NCBI GenBank assembly: GCA_024235595.1
Contig: JACKMC010000008.1
Location: forward strand, 68,350 to 132,349
DNA length: 64,000 bases
Direction: 5' to 3'
Origin: Zoogloeaceae bacterium
GTDB lineage: Bacteria > Pseudomonadota > Gammaproteobacteria > Burkholderiales > Rhodocyclaceae
Made by a program: the position numbers and the translations under genes. Shown piece by piece: positions 1 through 7,545 of this stretch (its first letter is position 1; each line of letters starts with the position of its first letter). The notes under the pieces were generated by a model. That model saw only the letters and a program-made list of their open reading frames with translations. It ran no database searches and was not told the DNA's origin.

Positions 1-110
1 TCGGCAAGCAGCTCGCCACCCGTATCGTGGGCGAACTGGCGAGCGGCGACGCCGAGCACGAAGATGCCTCCACCCGCGGCCTCATCGGCATGGTGCGGGC
101 GGCAAGCTGA
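1..110 (+). CDS. pgi: Glucose-6-phosphate isomerase, C-terminal end only (gene cut by window edge)
   Basis: The first 110 bases read open in frame 3 to a TGA at 108-110 and give about 35 residues, including GKQLATRIVGEL and STRGLIGMVRAAS. This resembles the end of phosphoglucose isomerases, where E. coli has GKQLANRILPEL and a final STNGLINRYK stretch. The family interconverts glucose-6-phosphate and fructose-6-phosphate in the cytoplasm. Only the tail is present, so catalytic residues cannot be checked. The identification rests on memory of the family's C-terminal signature. Confidence 0.68.
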   Translation, partial: GKQLATRIVGELASGDAEHEDASTRGLIGMVRAAS

Positions 111-163
111 TGATGAGCGAGCCCGGGGCAAGGCTGTCGCAAGCGGCGGGATGAGGTAGACGC

Positions 164-1198
164 ATGGTATTGGGAAGGCGGGGGGCGATGCGCAGCGGGT
201 ATGCGATCGCTGCCGCGGTCGTGGTGTGGCTTTGGTCCCATCTCGTGCCCGCCGAGTCCCCGGACGAGGGGCTGGCGCTGTCCTGCCTGGGTGAGCGCGA
301 GGCGCTTGTGGTGTCGCGCCAGATGCCCTATGCCCGTGTGACGGTGGATGCTCGAGAGGGCTACTTCGTGCTGGATTTCGGTGCGGACGTCAGCGCCATC
401 ACGCCGCAGGGTTTCGCGGATCCCGCCAAACCCGCGCCAATCGCGGGCAGCCGCGATCGCTATCGGGATTTCCGGTTCTTCGGCAACTGGGGCCAGGTCC
501 GCCTGCTGCTCCAGCGTCGCGCCCCGGTCAGTGGCAGCGTGGCGCAGGCGGGGGTGATCGGCACCGATTTCCTGTCGCGACACATCTACACCGTCGACTA
601 CCGCGGCGCGGCGCTCTATCGCGCACAGCCGGCCGGCTTCTGCAGTGACACGGCGTTGCAGGCCGCGGCATTCGTGCCGCTGTCCACCCGCGGCTACTAT
701 TCCAGCCAACCCGCGACGCTGAACTGCCCACGCGCCGGCGGCCCCGGGCGCTGCCCCAACATCCCCAGCCTGCCGATCCGCCTCGGCGGGGTCGAGGCGA
801 TCGCGCAGCTCGATACCGGTTTCGACGACGGCGCCCAGCCGCATTCGCTGAACATCAACCAGGCGATGTTCGACGCGTTGCAGCGCTCGGGAGTGCGGCT
901 ACAGGCACGGCCCGAGATCGCCTTGCAGTTGAGTACCTGCCAGCAAGGCATTTCGGAGCGGGTGGATGCCTATCGGGTGCCGGCCGGCACGGCGCTGGAG
1001 TTCATCGGCATGAATGGGCAGGCGGTGCGCCGCGAGGCGCAGGTGACAGTGTTCGTCAAGCGCCCACCGCGCGAGGCGCTGGTGTGCGGCGGCATCGGTA
1101 CCTGGCAACAGCCTGCGGCGCAACTGGGCGCCTCGTTCTTCGCCAGCGGCATGTTGATCGTCGATCCATTCTCGGCGCGGGTGTGGTACCGACGCTAG
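164..1198 (+). CDS. Retropepsin-like aspartic protease homologue, probably exported or membrane-anchored
   Basis: A 344-residue protein. It starts with a short Arg-rich segment and a hydrophobic stretch (about residues 12-30), so it is probably exported or anchored in the inner membrane. Two aspartic-protease-like active-site motifs are visible: VLDFGADVS with Asp71, and AQLDTGFDD with Asp217. Each half ends in a GTDFLS- or GASFFAS-like segment, as seen around the flap and end of retropepsin folds. This suggests a two-lobed, internally duplicated aspartyl protease or a binding relative. The first motif has DFG instead of the canonical DTG, so one site may be weakened. The start at 164 has a GAGG ribosome site 7-8 bases upstream; an ATG at 188 is an alternative. 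Substrate unknown. Confidence 0.62.
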   Translation: MVLGRRGAMRSGYAIAAAVVVWLWSHLVPAESPDEGLALSCLGEREALVVSRQMPYARVTVDAREGYFVLDFGADVSAITPQGFADPAKPAPIAGSRDRYRDFRFFGNWGQVRLLLQRRAPVSGSVAQAGVIGTDFLSRHIYTVDYRGAALYRAQPAGFCSDTALQAAAFVPLSTRGYYSSQPATLNCPRAGGPGRCPNIPSLPIRLGGVEAIAQLDTGFDDGAQPHSLNINQAMFDALQRSGVRLQARPEIALQLSTCQQGISERVDAYRVPAGTALEFIGMNGQAVRREAQVTVFVKRPPREALVCGGIGTWQQPAAQLGASFFASGMLIVDPFSARVWYRR

Positions 1199-1835
1199 GG
1201 CTCGTCGAACCGCGGCGTCTTGACGCAGGCCGCCCGGGCGGCGCCATTTTTTTGGGACTGCGGCAGGGCCGTGGTCGTCGCCGAAGCGTGCCGGGGCGGC
1301 ATTCTTTCGGGGCTCGCCAGGTGTCCTGAATCGCGGTCTCGCGGCGGCCTCATTTTGTCCATGGCGGGGCCGGCAGACTGCGTCCATGTCAAGGATGCCA
1401 AGTGCGCGATCCCCCGCTGGGCGGACATGCCAGTGCCCTTGCGGGTGTCGTCGTCGACAATGTCGGCGAGCCTCCGCTGGCCGCTTCGGCGGCGCGATAC
1501 GGTGTGGTCGTCCGGGCCCGCTGCCGCGCTGTCTTCAGGGTGAACCGGGCCTTGATCCTTGAAGGTGCGCATCGATCCGGCAGCGCATGGCCTTGCCGTG
1601 GTATGTGACTGACAGCATGGCGAGCGCCTTCGCGGCCTGTGCCGCGGTATCTGGAAGAGGCGCCGGGGTGAGCGCAGGGTTCGAGAACACATCGCGGGCG
1701 TTTGGACAGTGCTGTTCTGGCCGGGGCCGATCCGGCGTCGGCTGTGTGGGGCGCACCGGACAGCCTGCGGGCGTGATGGTGGCGGTGCGCCTGCACCGCG
1801 CCTTTCTTGCAGCGGGGAGGGTGAGCAGAGGCGCT
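1199..1835. other. Gene-poor stretch downstream of flgN; no supportable gene
   Basis: Between the retropepsin-like gene and the end of flgN no frame has convincing protein character. Several short frames exist on both strands, but they are Arg/Pro/Ala-rich and lack family motifs. Around 1536-1700 a minus-strand frame has more normal composition (for example AAQAAKALAMLSVTYHGKAM) and could be a decayed gene end. Three loosely similar segments of the form GCGGC...ATTTT occur near 1241, 1299 and 1349. Confidence 0.5.
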
Positions 1836-2312
1836 TCAGGCGCTGCCGAAGTGCCGGCCCGCCAGATGCGGGCGCGATTGTCCGTCCGGGCCGTAGGTGG
1901 CGGCGGGCTGCTCGGCGGCTGCCAGCAACACCGCCAGCGCCTGCTGGTTGTGCTGCATGCGCTGAGTGATGAGTTGCCCATTGAGGTTGTTGCGGCTGCG
2001 CGCCTCGGCAACGAGCTCAAGCGATTCCTGCCAGTTCGCAAGCGCCGCAGCATTGCCCTCGAGGATCGCCTGCATGACTGCGGCGTCGGGCTTGAGCCGC
2101 GCTGCGGCGAGCACGCGGGTCCGTTCGTCGGCGGTGAATTGCAGCCGCCGGAAGAGCTGGGTCTTTTGCCCGGCGAGCGCCATCAGGGCATCGACGTCGC
2201 CTTCGAGCAGCAGGGCTTGTTCCTGGCCCAGCAGGGCGACGAAGTCCCGCAGCAGGACGTTTTCGTCCTGCACCAGTCGTGCCATCCGCGTACGATCGAC
2301 TGCGGGTGTCAC
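1836..2312 (-). CDS. flgN: Flagellar export chaperone FlgN
   Basis: A 158-residue, mostly alpha-helical protein with the FlgN pattern: an N-terminal helix rich in leucine and acidic residues (LLRDFVALLGQEQALLLEGD) and a C-terminal RSRNNLNGQLI segment. In the family FlgN binds the hook-filament junction proteins FlgK and FlgL in the cytoplasm and delivers them to the export apparatus. Its start overlaps the flgM stop in an ATGA arrangement (2309-2312), so the two are translationally coupled. The Pro/His-rich tail after about residue 135 looks unstructured. The clients flgK and flgL are in the plus-strand operon of this window. Confidence 0.9.
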   Translation of the reverse strand: MTPAVDRTRMARLVQDENVLLRDFVALLGQEQALLLEGDVDALMALAGQKTQLFRRLQFTADERTRVLAAARLKPDAAVMQAILEGNAAALANWQESLELVAEARSRNNLNGQLITQRMQHNQQALAVLLAAAEQPAATYGPDGQSRPHLAGRHFGSA

Positions 2313-2617
2313 GCTTTGCCGGGTTGCGCCTGCAGCATCTGGCGAACGCTTTCGATCAGACCGTCGGCGACTTTCTCGGCGTCGACCTTGAAGCGCCCCT
2401 CCGCCATTGCCGCCTTGATCTCGTCAACTCGGGATTGATCGACCACCGGCGTGGCGGAAACCGCGGCTTCCGCCTGTTGCAGGCTGGAGGACAGGGACGA
2501 CAGCTGAACCTGCGCGCCGGGTGCGGCGGAGGCTGGCGCACCGGCCCCGCCGGCGGGCTTGGCCCGGTTGTCGGTGCCGACATTGCCGAGCGGTTTCATG
2601 GAATTGTCGATTTTCAC
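2309..2617 (-). CDS. flgM: Anti-sigma-28 factor FlgM
   Basis: About 102 residues, reading VKIDNSMKPLGNV at the start and ending in helices with RVDEIKAAMAEGRFKVDAEKVADGLI. This is the typical FlgM C-terminal region that binds FliA (sigma-28). FlgM keeps FliA inactive until the hook is finished and is then exported through it. I place the start at a GTG at 2617 because the family begins MKIDNS and a GAGAGAGG ribosome site lies just upstream; the upstream ATG at 2635 has no comparable support. The stop overlaps flgN. A sigma-28-like promoter lies about 31 bases upstream, which would make expression autoregulatory. Confidence 0.9.
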   Translation of the reverse strand: MKIDNSMKPLGNVGTDNRAKPAGGAGAPASAAPGAQVQLSSLSSSLQQAEAAVSATPVVDQSRVDEIKAAMAEGRFKVDAEKVADGLIESVRQMLQAQPGKA

Positions 2618-2647
2618 AGCTTTAACCTCTCTCACGGTTTGGCTGCT

Positions 2648-2675
2648 CTAACGGCAGGATGATTTGCGAACTTTA
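2648..2675 (-). promoter_or_regulatory. Candidate sigma-28 (FliA) promoter of flgM-flgN
   Basis: Read on the minus strand, TAAA (2675-2672) is followed after 16 bases by GCCGTTAG (2655-2648). This is close to the FliA consensus TAAA-N15-GCCGATAA. It ends 31 bases before the flgM GTG. Many bacteria have a class III promoter here to resupply FlgM. Confidence 0.68.
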
Positions 2676-2734
2676 GTGCATTTTCATCCCGAGGTGTCAG
2701 CACGCATGTATTGAGAGGCGCTCGGCGGAATCGT

Positions 2735-3427
2735 TCAGCGGCCGACCTCGACCACGCCGTCGGGGCGGGCGACGCCACTGATGACCCGTCCGCTGCCCAG
2801 CCGGACCTTGACGACCTGGCCCGCGGCGGCGTTGTTGAGGGCCTTGCCCTCGTTGCTCACGCTGAAGCCCGCGCCGGTGGTGACGACGCGTACCTGGTCG
2901 CGCTGACGCACCACCGGCGGGAGAATCAGCATGCCTGCGCGCAGCGGCTGGCCCACGGCTACCGCGTAGCGGGCAGGGTGGCCGACGGCCTGCACCGCAT
3001 CGGTAAGCACATCGCCCGGCAGCGCGGCGACATCGCCCCGCTCGCGCGCGATGTTCTCCGGGCCGAGCGTCTGGCGCGCGCTGAGCGCCTTGGCAACGAC
3101 CAGGTAGTCGGCGACGACCCTGACCCGCGAAGGTACGTACAGGCTCCATTGCGCCGGTGCGCTGCATCTGACCCCGACCGTGACCGCACCCCAGGCGCGC
3201 GCACCGGCCGGCAGAAAGGCCTCCAGGTGCTGGCAGGCCGGCAACTGGTTGTTGGCGTCGATGCGCCCGGTCTCGATGCTGACCTCGCCACGAAGCCCTG
3301 CGGTCTGCGTGCGCAGCAAGGCCTCGACCGCATCACGGACCGGCGCCACGGGCTGACGGGCCTGCACGAGGGGGGCAAGACAGAGCAGCAGGGCCAGCGT
3401 GAGAAGACGGGCAGGGGCATGTTCCAT
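2735..3427 (-). CDS. flgA: Flagellar basal-body P-ring assembly chaperone FlgA
   Basis: About 230 residues from the ATG at 3427, which opens with a clear signal peptide (MEHAPARLLTLALLLCLAPLVQA). The start 111 bases further upstream would add a charged, non-signal segment and is rejected. The C-terminal half carries the SAF/FlgA pattern (ALSARQTLGPENIARERGD, then VAVGQPLRAGMLI, then QVVKVRLGSGRVISG). FlgA acts in the periplasm and helps FlgI assemble into the P ring; flgI is in this window. The gene is divergent from flgB and lies 117 bp upstream of flgM. Confidence 0.9.
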   Translation of the reverse strand: MEHAPARLLTLALLLCLAPLVQARQPVAPVRDAVEALLRTQTAGLRGEVSIETGRIDANNQLPACQHLEAFLPAGARAWGAVTVGVRCSAPAQWSLYVPSRVRVVADYLVVAKALSARQTLGPENIARERGDVAALPGDVLTDAVQAVGHPARYAVAVGQPLRAGMLILPPVVRQRDQVRVVTTGAGFSVSNEGKALNNAAAGQVVKVRLGSGRVISGVARPDGVVEVGR

Positions 3428-3780
3428 GAGCTCATTTGACCACGGCCGATCATGCGGCGCATGCCGAACAGGGCGGAAAAAACCCGCCAATTCCGACTGC
3501 GGGCCATGCCCGGCATGCGGGTTTGGCAATGGTTTCAACTGCGCTCGCGCGCACGTATGCGCGCGGGACCTGCGCGGCGAGGTCGAGGCGGCAAAAGCTG
3601 CCGCTCGATTTGCCGTATTGCCGGCAAAGGCATCGGAATTGAATGGTTTTTGAGGGGTTTATTCGCCGATGAGGCGTGACAGGGCGGTCGTAGCATGGCT
3701 GGCATGGAAGGTGCATTAGCCAGTACGAAAGCCGATGAAGCTGATTGCGGCAAGTGCGGCGAATACTTGAGGTAAGGACC
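3428..3780. promoter_or_regulatory. Divergent flgA / flgB control region
   Basis: This 353-bp stretch separates the divergent flgA and flgB genes and holds no convincing ORF. It contains the sigma-54-like site described separately, a GGGCGG-A6-CCCGCC inverted repeat near 3472-3488, and a GCGCGC-rich imperfect palindrome near 3545-3565. I could not find a clear promoter for flgA. Confidence 0.5.
3700..3716 (+). promoter_or_regulatory. Candidate sigma-54 promoter of the flgB operon
   Basis: TGGCATGGAAGGTGCAT places GG (3701-3702) and GC (3713-3714) exactly 10 bases apart, as in the sigma-54 -24/-12 pattern TGGCAC-N5-TTGCA. It lies 65 bases upstream of the flgB ATG. Rod and hook operons of many betaproteobacteria and pseudomonads use RpoN, so both position and class fit. 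Confidence 0.6.
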
Positions 3781-4185
3781 ATGTCGAACTCCATCAACTC
3801 CGATCTCGCGTTCCACCAGCAGGCGCTCAATACCCGTGCCTACCGGCAGCAGTTGCTGGCGTCCAACATCGCCAATGCCGATACGCCGAACTACAAGGCG
3901 CGCGACGTCGATTTCAGCAGCGCTCTCAAGGGTGCGCTGGGTTCGCGCATGGGGCCGCTGGCCTTGGCGACCACCAACAGCGCGCACCTGAGCGATGCGG
4001 CTGCCAACCCCCTCGAGGCGATGCTGCGCTTCCGTACCATGCGCCAGGGCGCAGTCGATGGCAACACGGTGGACATGGACGTCGAACGCAGCGCCTTTGC
4101 CGAGAACGCGATCCACTACGAGGCCAGCCTGACCTTCATCAATGGCTTGCTGAGCACCATGCAGCAGGCGATTCAGAGTCAATAA
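3781..4185 (+). CDS. flgB: Flagellar proximal rod protein FlgB
   Basis: 134 residues from the ATG at 3781, which has a TAAGG site just upstream; a start 36 bases earlier adds a non-family leader. The N-terminus shows the rod signature RQQLLASNIANADTPNYKARDVDF. The C-terminal helix (AENAIHYEASLTFINGLLSTMQQAI) also fits. FlgB is the first rod subunit above the MS ring. This is the first gene of a plus-strand series that runs to flgL; flgC follows after 11 bp. Confidence 0.95.
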   Translation: MSNSINSDLAFHQQALNTRAYRQQLLASNIANADTPNYKARDVDFSSALKGALGSRMGPLALATTNSAHLSDAAANPLEAMLRFRTMRQGAVDGNTVDMDVERSAFAENAIHYEASLTFINGLLSTMQQAIQSQ

Positions 4186-4196
4186 GGAGCCGCGCC

Positions 4197-4601
4197 ATGA
4201 GCATGCTCAACGTCTTCCAGATCGCAGGTTCGGCCCTTACCGCGCAGTCGGCGCGGCTCAACGCCACCGCCTCCAATCTGGCCAATGCCGACAGCGTCGC
4301 AGGCCCCGACGGCCAGCCCTACAAGGCCAAACAGGTGGTCTTCGCCGCCAGGCCGGTTGCGGGGGGCTCGGGCGTGGGGGTCGAGGTCACCCAGGTGGTC
4401 GACAGTGCCGCGCCGATGCGTCTGGTCTATGACCCGGCCAGTCCCGCGGCCAACGGCGAGGGCTATGTCGAGATGCCCAACGTAAACGTGGTCGAGGAGA
4501 TGGTGAACATGATCTCCGCCTCCCGCGCCTATCAGAACAATGCCGAGATGATGAACACCGCGCGTACGCTGCTGCAGCGCACGCTGCAGATCGGTCAATA
4601 A
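4197..4601 (+). CDS. flgC: Flagellar proximal rod protein FlgC
   Basis: 134 residues. It has the rod N-terminal motif (ARLNATASNLANADS) and the C-terminal rod/hook helix motif PNVNVVEEMVNMISASRAYQNN. FlgC forms the proximal rod together with FlgB and FlgF. An AAGGAG ribosome site lies upstream. The gene is tightly packed between flgB and flgD, which indicates one transcript. Confidence 0.96.
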   Translation: MSMLNVFQIAGSALTAQSARLNATASNLANADSVAGPDGQPYKAKQVVFAARPVAGGSGVGVEVTQVVDSAAPMRLVYDPASPAANGEGYVEMPNVNVVEEMVNMISASRAYQNNAEMMNTARTLLQRTLQIGQ

Positions 4602-4618
4602 GGAACAGGGAAACAATC

Positions 4619-5299
4619 ATGGCAACGATCACGAACAGCTCCACCAGCTCCACCGCCGAGATCTACGCTTCGCTCGCCCGTGCGGCCGAGAGCAGCGATA
4701 GCAGCGCAACCAACGAGGCGCAGACCAACTTCCTGACCTTGCTGACCACCCAGCTCAAGAACCAGGATCCACTCAATCCGCTGGACAACGCGCAGGTGAC
4801 TTCCCAGCTCGCGCAGATCAGCACGGTCGACGGCATCGAACGACTCAACCAGACACTCACCTCGATGATGGACGGCATGCTGAGCAGCGAAACCATGCAG
4901 GCTGCCGCGCTGGTCGGCCGATCGGTGCTGGTGCCGGGTCAGCACATGACGCTCGGCGAAGGGGGTGCGCTCGGTGGCGTGACGCTGGACGCTGCGGCCA
5001 GCGATGTGCAGGTCTCGATCATGGATGCAACCGGTCGCGAAGTGGCCTCGATCGACATGGGCGCGCTGCAGGCAGGCACCTACGGTTTCCGCTGGGACGG
5101 CACCGCCGTCGATGGCAGCGCCGCGGCGGGCGGCCGCTACACGATCGCGGTCAAGGCGCTGGCGGGCGAACAAAGAGTGGCGGCACAGACCCTCGAGCAG
5201 GGCACGGTTTCGAGTATCACCCGCGGGACAAGCGGCATCGCTGCCGAAGTGGGTTCCTTGGGCATGTTCAGCATGTCCGAGATTCGTCAGATTCTCTGA
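4619..5299 (+). CDS. flgD: Flagellar hook capping protein FlgD
   Basis: 226 residues. The conserved FlgD N-terminal region is present (NFLTLLTTQLKNQDPLNPLDN, then QVTSQLAQISTVDGIERLN). It is followed by a FlgD Ig-like/Tudor portion with GTYGFRWDGTAVDGSAAAGGRY. FlgD sits at the tip of the growing hook as a scaffold for FlgE polymerisation and is then replaced by FlgK. It lies directly upstream of flgE. Confidence 0.95.
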   Translation: MATITNSSTSSTAEIYASLARAAESSDSSATNEAQTNFLTLLTTQLKNQDPLNPLDNAQVTSQLAQISTVDGIERLNQTLTSMMDGMLSSETMQAAALVGRSVLVPGQHMTLGEGGALGGVTLDAAASDVQVSIMDATGREVASIDMGALQAGTYGFRWDGTAVDGSAAAGGRYTIAVKALAGEQRVAAQTLEQGTVSSITRGTSGIAAEVGSLGMFSMSEIRQIL

Positions 5300-5315
5300 T
5301 CCAGGAGTCGGAAAA

Positions 5316-6566
5316 ATGGCTTTTCAACAAGGTTTGAGCGGACTCAACGCAGCATCCAAATCCCTCGACGTGATCAGCAACAACGTGGCCAACTCCGGCA
5401 ACGTGGGCTTCAAGTCGGGTTCCACCCTGTTCGCCGACGTCTATGCGGCGGCGCTCAACGGCGCTTCGGCCGGCACCCAGGTGGGGATCGGGACCACCAT
5501 CGGGGGGGTGAATCAGCTCTTCTCGCAGGGCAATATCACGCCTACCGACAACCCGCTCGACATCGCCATCAACGGCTCCGGCTTCTTCCGGGTGACCGAG
5601 CCTGACGGGGGCGTGGCCTACACCCGCAACGGCCAGTTCGATGTCGACAAGGATGGCTACATCGTCAATGCGCAGGGTTACCAGCTGACCGGCTATGGCG
5701 CCAATGCGGCGGGCGTGATCCTGCCCGCATCGCCGACCGCGATGCAGATCGACACCGCCGATCTCAAGCCCAACGTCACTTCGCAGATCGACATCGGCCT
5801 CAATCTCGATTCGCGCGCCTCGGTGTTCGGCGCAGGTGCCGCGGCCTTCGATGAAACCGATCCGACCACCTACAGTTCCTCTACCTCGGTGTCGGTGTAC
5901 GACACCCTGGGCAACGCCCACGTGACCACCATGTATTTCCGCAAGGCCGCGTCGACGACCCCCGACGTCGGGACCTGGGAGCTCTACACCCAGGTCGACG
6001 GTGCCGCCGCATCCGCCACCCCGATCTCGCTCGAATTCAACAGCTCGGGCGCGCTGAACACGACCATGCCGCTGAGTCTCGACATCGATTTCGACAACGC
6101 GGCATTCGGTGGCGCGCCCGACATCAGCGGCGTGGAGCTGGACTTCACCGGCAGCACGCAGTACGGCAGCACCTTCGGCGTCAACCGCCAGACCCAGGAC
6201 GGCTATGCCTCGGGCCGGCTGTCCGGGATCACCGTGGGTGACGACGGCACCATCCAGGGCCGCTACTCCAACGGCCAGTCGCGCAATCTCGGCCAGGTGG
6301 TGCTGGCCAACTTCCAGAGCACCAACGGCCTGATCTCGCTGGGTAACAACCTCTGGGCCGAGTCGCCCGATTCCGGCCAGCCGCTCATCGGCACCCCGGG
6401 CAGCGGCAGCCTCGGCTCGCTGACCGCGGGCTCGGTCGAAGAGTCCAACGTCGACCTTACCGCCGAGCTGGTGAACATGATCACCCAGCAACGCGCCTAC
6501 CAGGCCAACGCCCAGTCCATCAAGACCCAGGACTCGGTGCTGCAGACGCTCGTGAATCTGAGGTAA
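5316..6566 (+). CDS. flgE: Flagellar hook protein FlgE
   Basis: 416 residues from the ATG at 5316, preceded by CAGGAG. The open frame extends further upstream into flgD but has no family character there. The N-terminus MAFQQGLSGLNAASKSLDVI with SNNVANSGNVGFKSG and the C-terminus ESNVDLTAELVNMITQQRAYQ are the D0 segments of hook proteins. The central Thr/Ser/Gly-rich part is the surface-exposed domain. FlgE polymerises into the hook outside the cell. An unusual repeat separates it from flgF. Confidence 0.96.
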   Translation: MAFQQGLSGLNAASKSLDVISNNVANSGNVGFKSGSTLFADVYAAALNGASAGTQVGIGTTIGGVNQLFSQGNITPTDNPLDIAINGSGFFRVTEPDGGVAYTRNGQFDVDKDGYIVNAQGYQLTGYGANAAGVILPASPTAMQIDTADLKPNVTSQIDIGLNLDSRASVFGAGAAAFDETDPTTYSSSTSVSVYDTLGNAHVTTMYFRKAASTTPDVGTWELYTQVDGAAASATPISLEFNSSGALNTTMPLSLDIDFDNAAFGGAPDISGVELDFTGSTQYGSTFGVNRQTQDGYASGRLSGITVGDDGTIQGRYSNGQSRNLGQVVLANFQSTNGLISLGNNLWAESPDSGQPLIGTPGSGSLGSLTAGSVEESNVDLTAELVNMITQQRAYQANAQSIKTQDSVLQTLVNLR

Positions 6567-6568
6567 GG

Positions 6569-6660
6569 CGGTTATTGGTGATCAGGGATTGGTGATTGGA
6601 AAGCCTCGTGGCTCACCACCGTCCCCCCAATCACCAATAACCAATAACCAATAACCAATA
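6569..6660. repeat. Inverted and direct TTATTGG/CCAATAA repeat cluster between flgE and flgF
   Basis: GGTTATTGGTGAT (6570-6582) is matched by its exact reverse complement ATCACCAATAACC (6630-6642). A second pair, ATTGGTGATTGG (6588-6599) and CCAATCACCAAT (6627-6638), offers an alternative stem. Four CCAATA(A) units follow in direct repeat up to 6660. The composition is AT-rich and unlike the flanking genes. Read as protein on the minus strand it gives a LLVIGYWLLVIG pattern, a common spurious ORF, so I treat it as a non-coding repeat. Confidence 0.75.
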
Positions 6661-6673
6661 GCTGAACACGACC

Positions 6674-7417
6674 ATGGACCGACTCATATACACCGCGATG
6701 ACCGGGGCCAAACATACCCTCGGGCAGCAGGACGCCGTCACTCACAACCTCGCCAACGCAACCTCGACGGGCTTTCGCACCGAGATGCATCGGCTGCGGG
6801 CGGTCGAGGTCCAGGGCGATGCGGCGCTACCCACCCGGGCCTTCGCGGTGGATGCGTCGGTCGCTACGGACTTCTCCACCGGGGCGCTGCAGCAGACCGG
6901 TCGGGCCTACGACGTGGCCTTGCAGGGCAAGGGCTGGCTGGCGGTGCAACTGCCCGACGGCAGTGAAGCCTATACCCGCAATGGCAGCCTGGAGGTGTCG
7001 GCCAACGGCATCCTGCAGACGCGAGACGGCATGCCGGTCGTCGGCGGAGGCGGACCGATCACGATTCCGCAGGACAACGAGATCGTCATCGGCCGCGATG
7101 GCTCGATCTCCGCGGTGCAGAACACCGGCGCCCGCAACGCGGTGAACGTGGTCGGCCAGCTCAAGCTGGTGAATCCGCCCGAGGCCGATCTGGTGCGCGG
7201 CGAGGACGGGCTCTTTCGCCTGCGCAGCGGTGAGCCGGCGCCGGTCGACGAGAACGTCCAGGTGGCCGGCGGCTACCTTGAAGGCAGCAACGTGAACGTC
7301 GTGGAACAGATGGTCACGATGATCTCGCTGGGTCGCCAGTTCGAGATGCAGACCCGCATGTTGAGCACCGCCGAACAGAACGACGCGGCGGCCGCCAAGA
7401 TGCTCGGCACCGGCTGA
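6674..7417 (+). CDS. flgF: Flagellar proximal rod protein FlgF
   Basis: 247 residues with the rod/hook family N-terminus (GQQDAVTHNLANATSTGFRTE), the middle FlgE/F/G segment (DVALQGKGWLAVQLPDGSEA, YTRNGSLEVSANGILQ) and the C-terminal helix (EGSNVNVVEQMVTMISLGRQFEMQ). FlgF is a minor rod subunit between FlgC and FlgG. It is separated from flgE by the repeat cluster and from flgG by 128 bp with a weak hairpin. Confidence 0.95.
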   Translation: MDRLIYTAMTGAKHTLGQQDAVTHNLANATSTGFRTEMHRLRAVEVQGDAALPTRAFAVDASVATDFSTGALQQTGRAYDVALQGKGWLAVQLPDGSEAYTRNGSLEVSANGILQTRDGMPVVGGGGPITIPQDNEIVIGRDGSISAVQNTGARNAVNVVGQLKLVNPPEADLVRGEDGLFRLRSGEPAPVDENVQVAGGYLEGSNVNVVEQMVTMISLGRQFEMQTRMLSTAEQNDAAAAKMLGTG

Positions 7418-7425
7418 CGATAAGG

Positions 7426-7445
7426 ACCGCTTTTCGGGCGGTTTT
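7426..7445 (+). terminator. Weak hairpin with T-run after flgF
   Basis: ACCGC-TTTTCGG-GCGGT is followed by TTTTC, just after the flgF stop. The stem is only 5 bp, so it may attenuate rather than end transcription into flgG. Confidence 0.3.
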
Positions 7446-7545
7446 CGCGCCATTGCGCGGTGGCCTGCCGGATTAGCATGAAAGCGTGGAAGTCGTGGCT
7501 AGGCAGCCGCCTGTCGCGGACCGAACTTGAAACAGGAGTACCGCC

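Noticed and set aside
6572..6790. Minus-strand frame with a LLVIGYWLLVIG peptide
   Set aside because: The peptide is only the translation of the TTATTGG repeat cluster.
7480..7545. A sigma-54-like GG-N10-GC spacing upstream of flgG
   Set aside because: The spacing occurs (GGCTAGGCAGCCGC), but the -12 element lacks the TTGC form, so it is weaker than the flgB and flgK sites.
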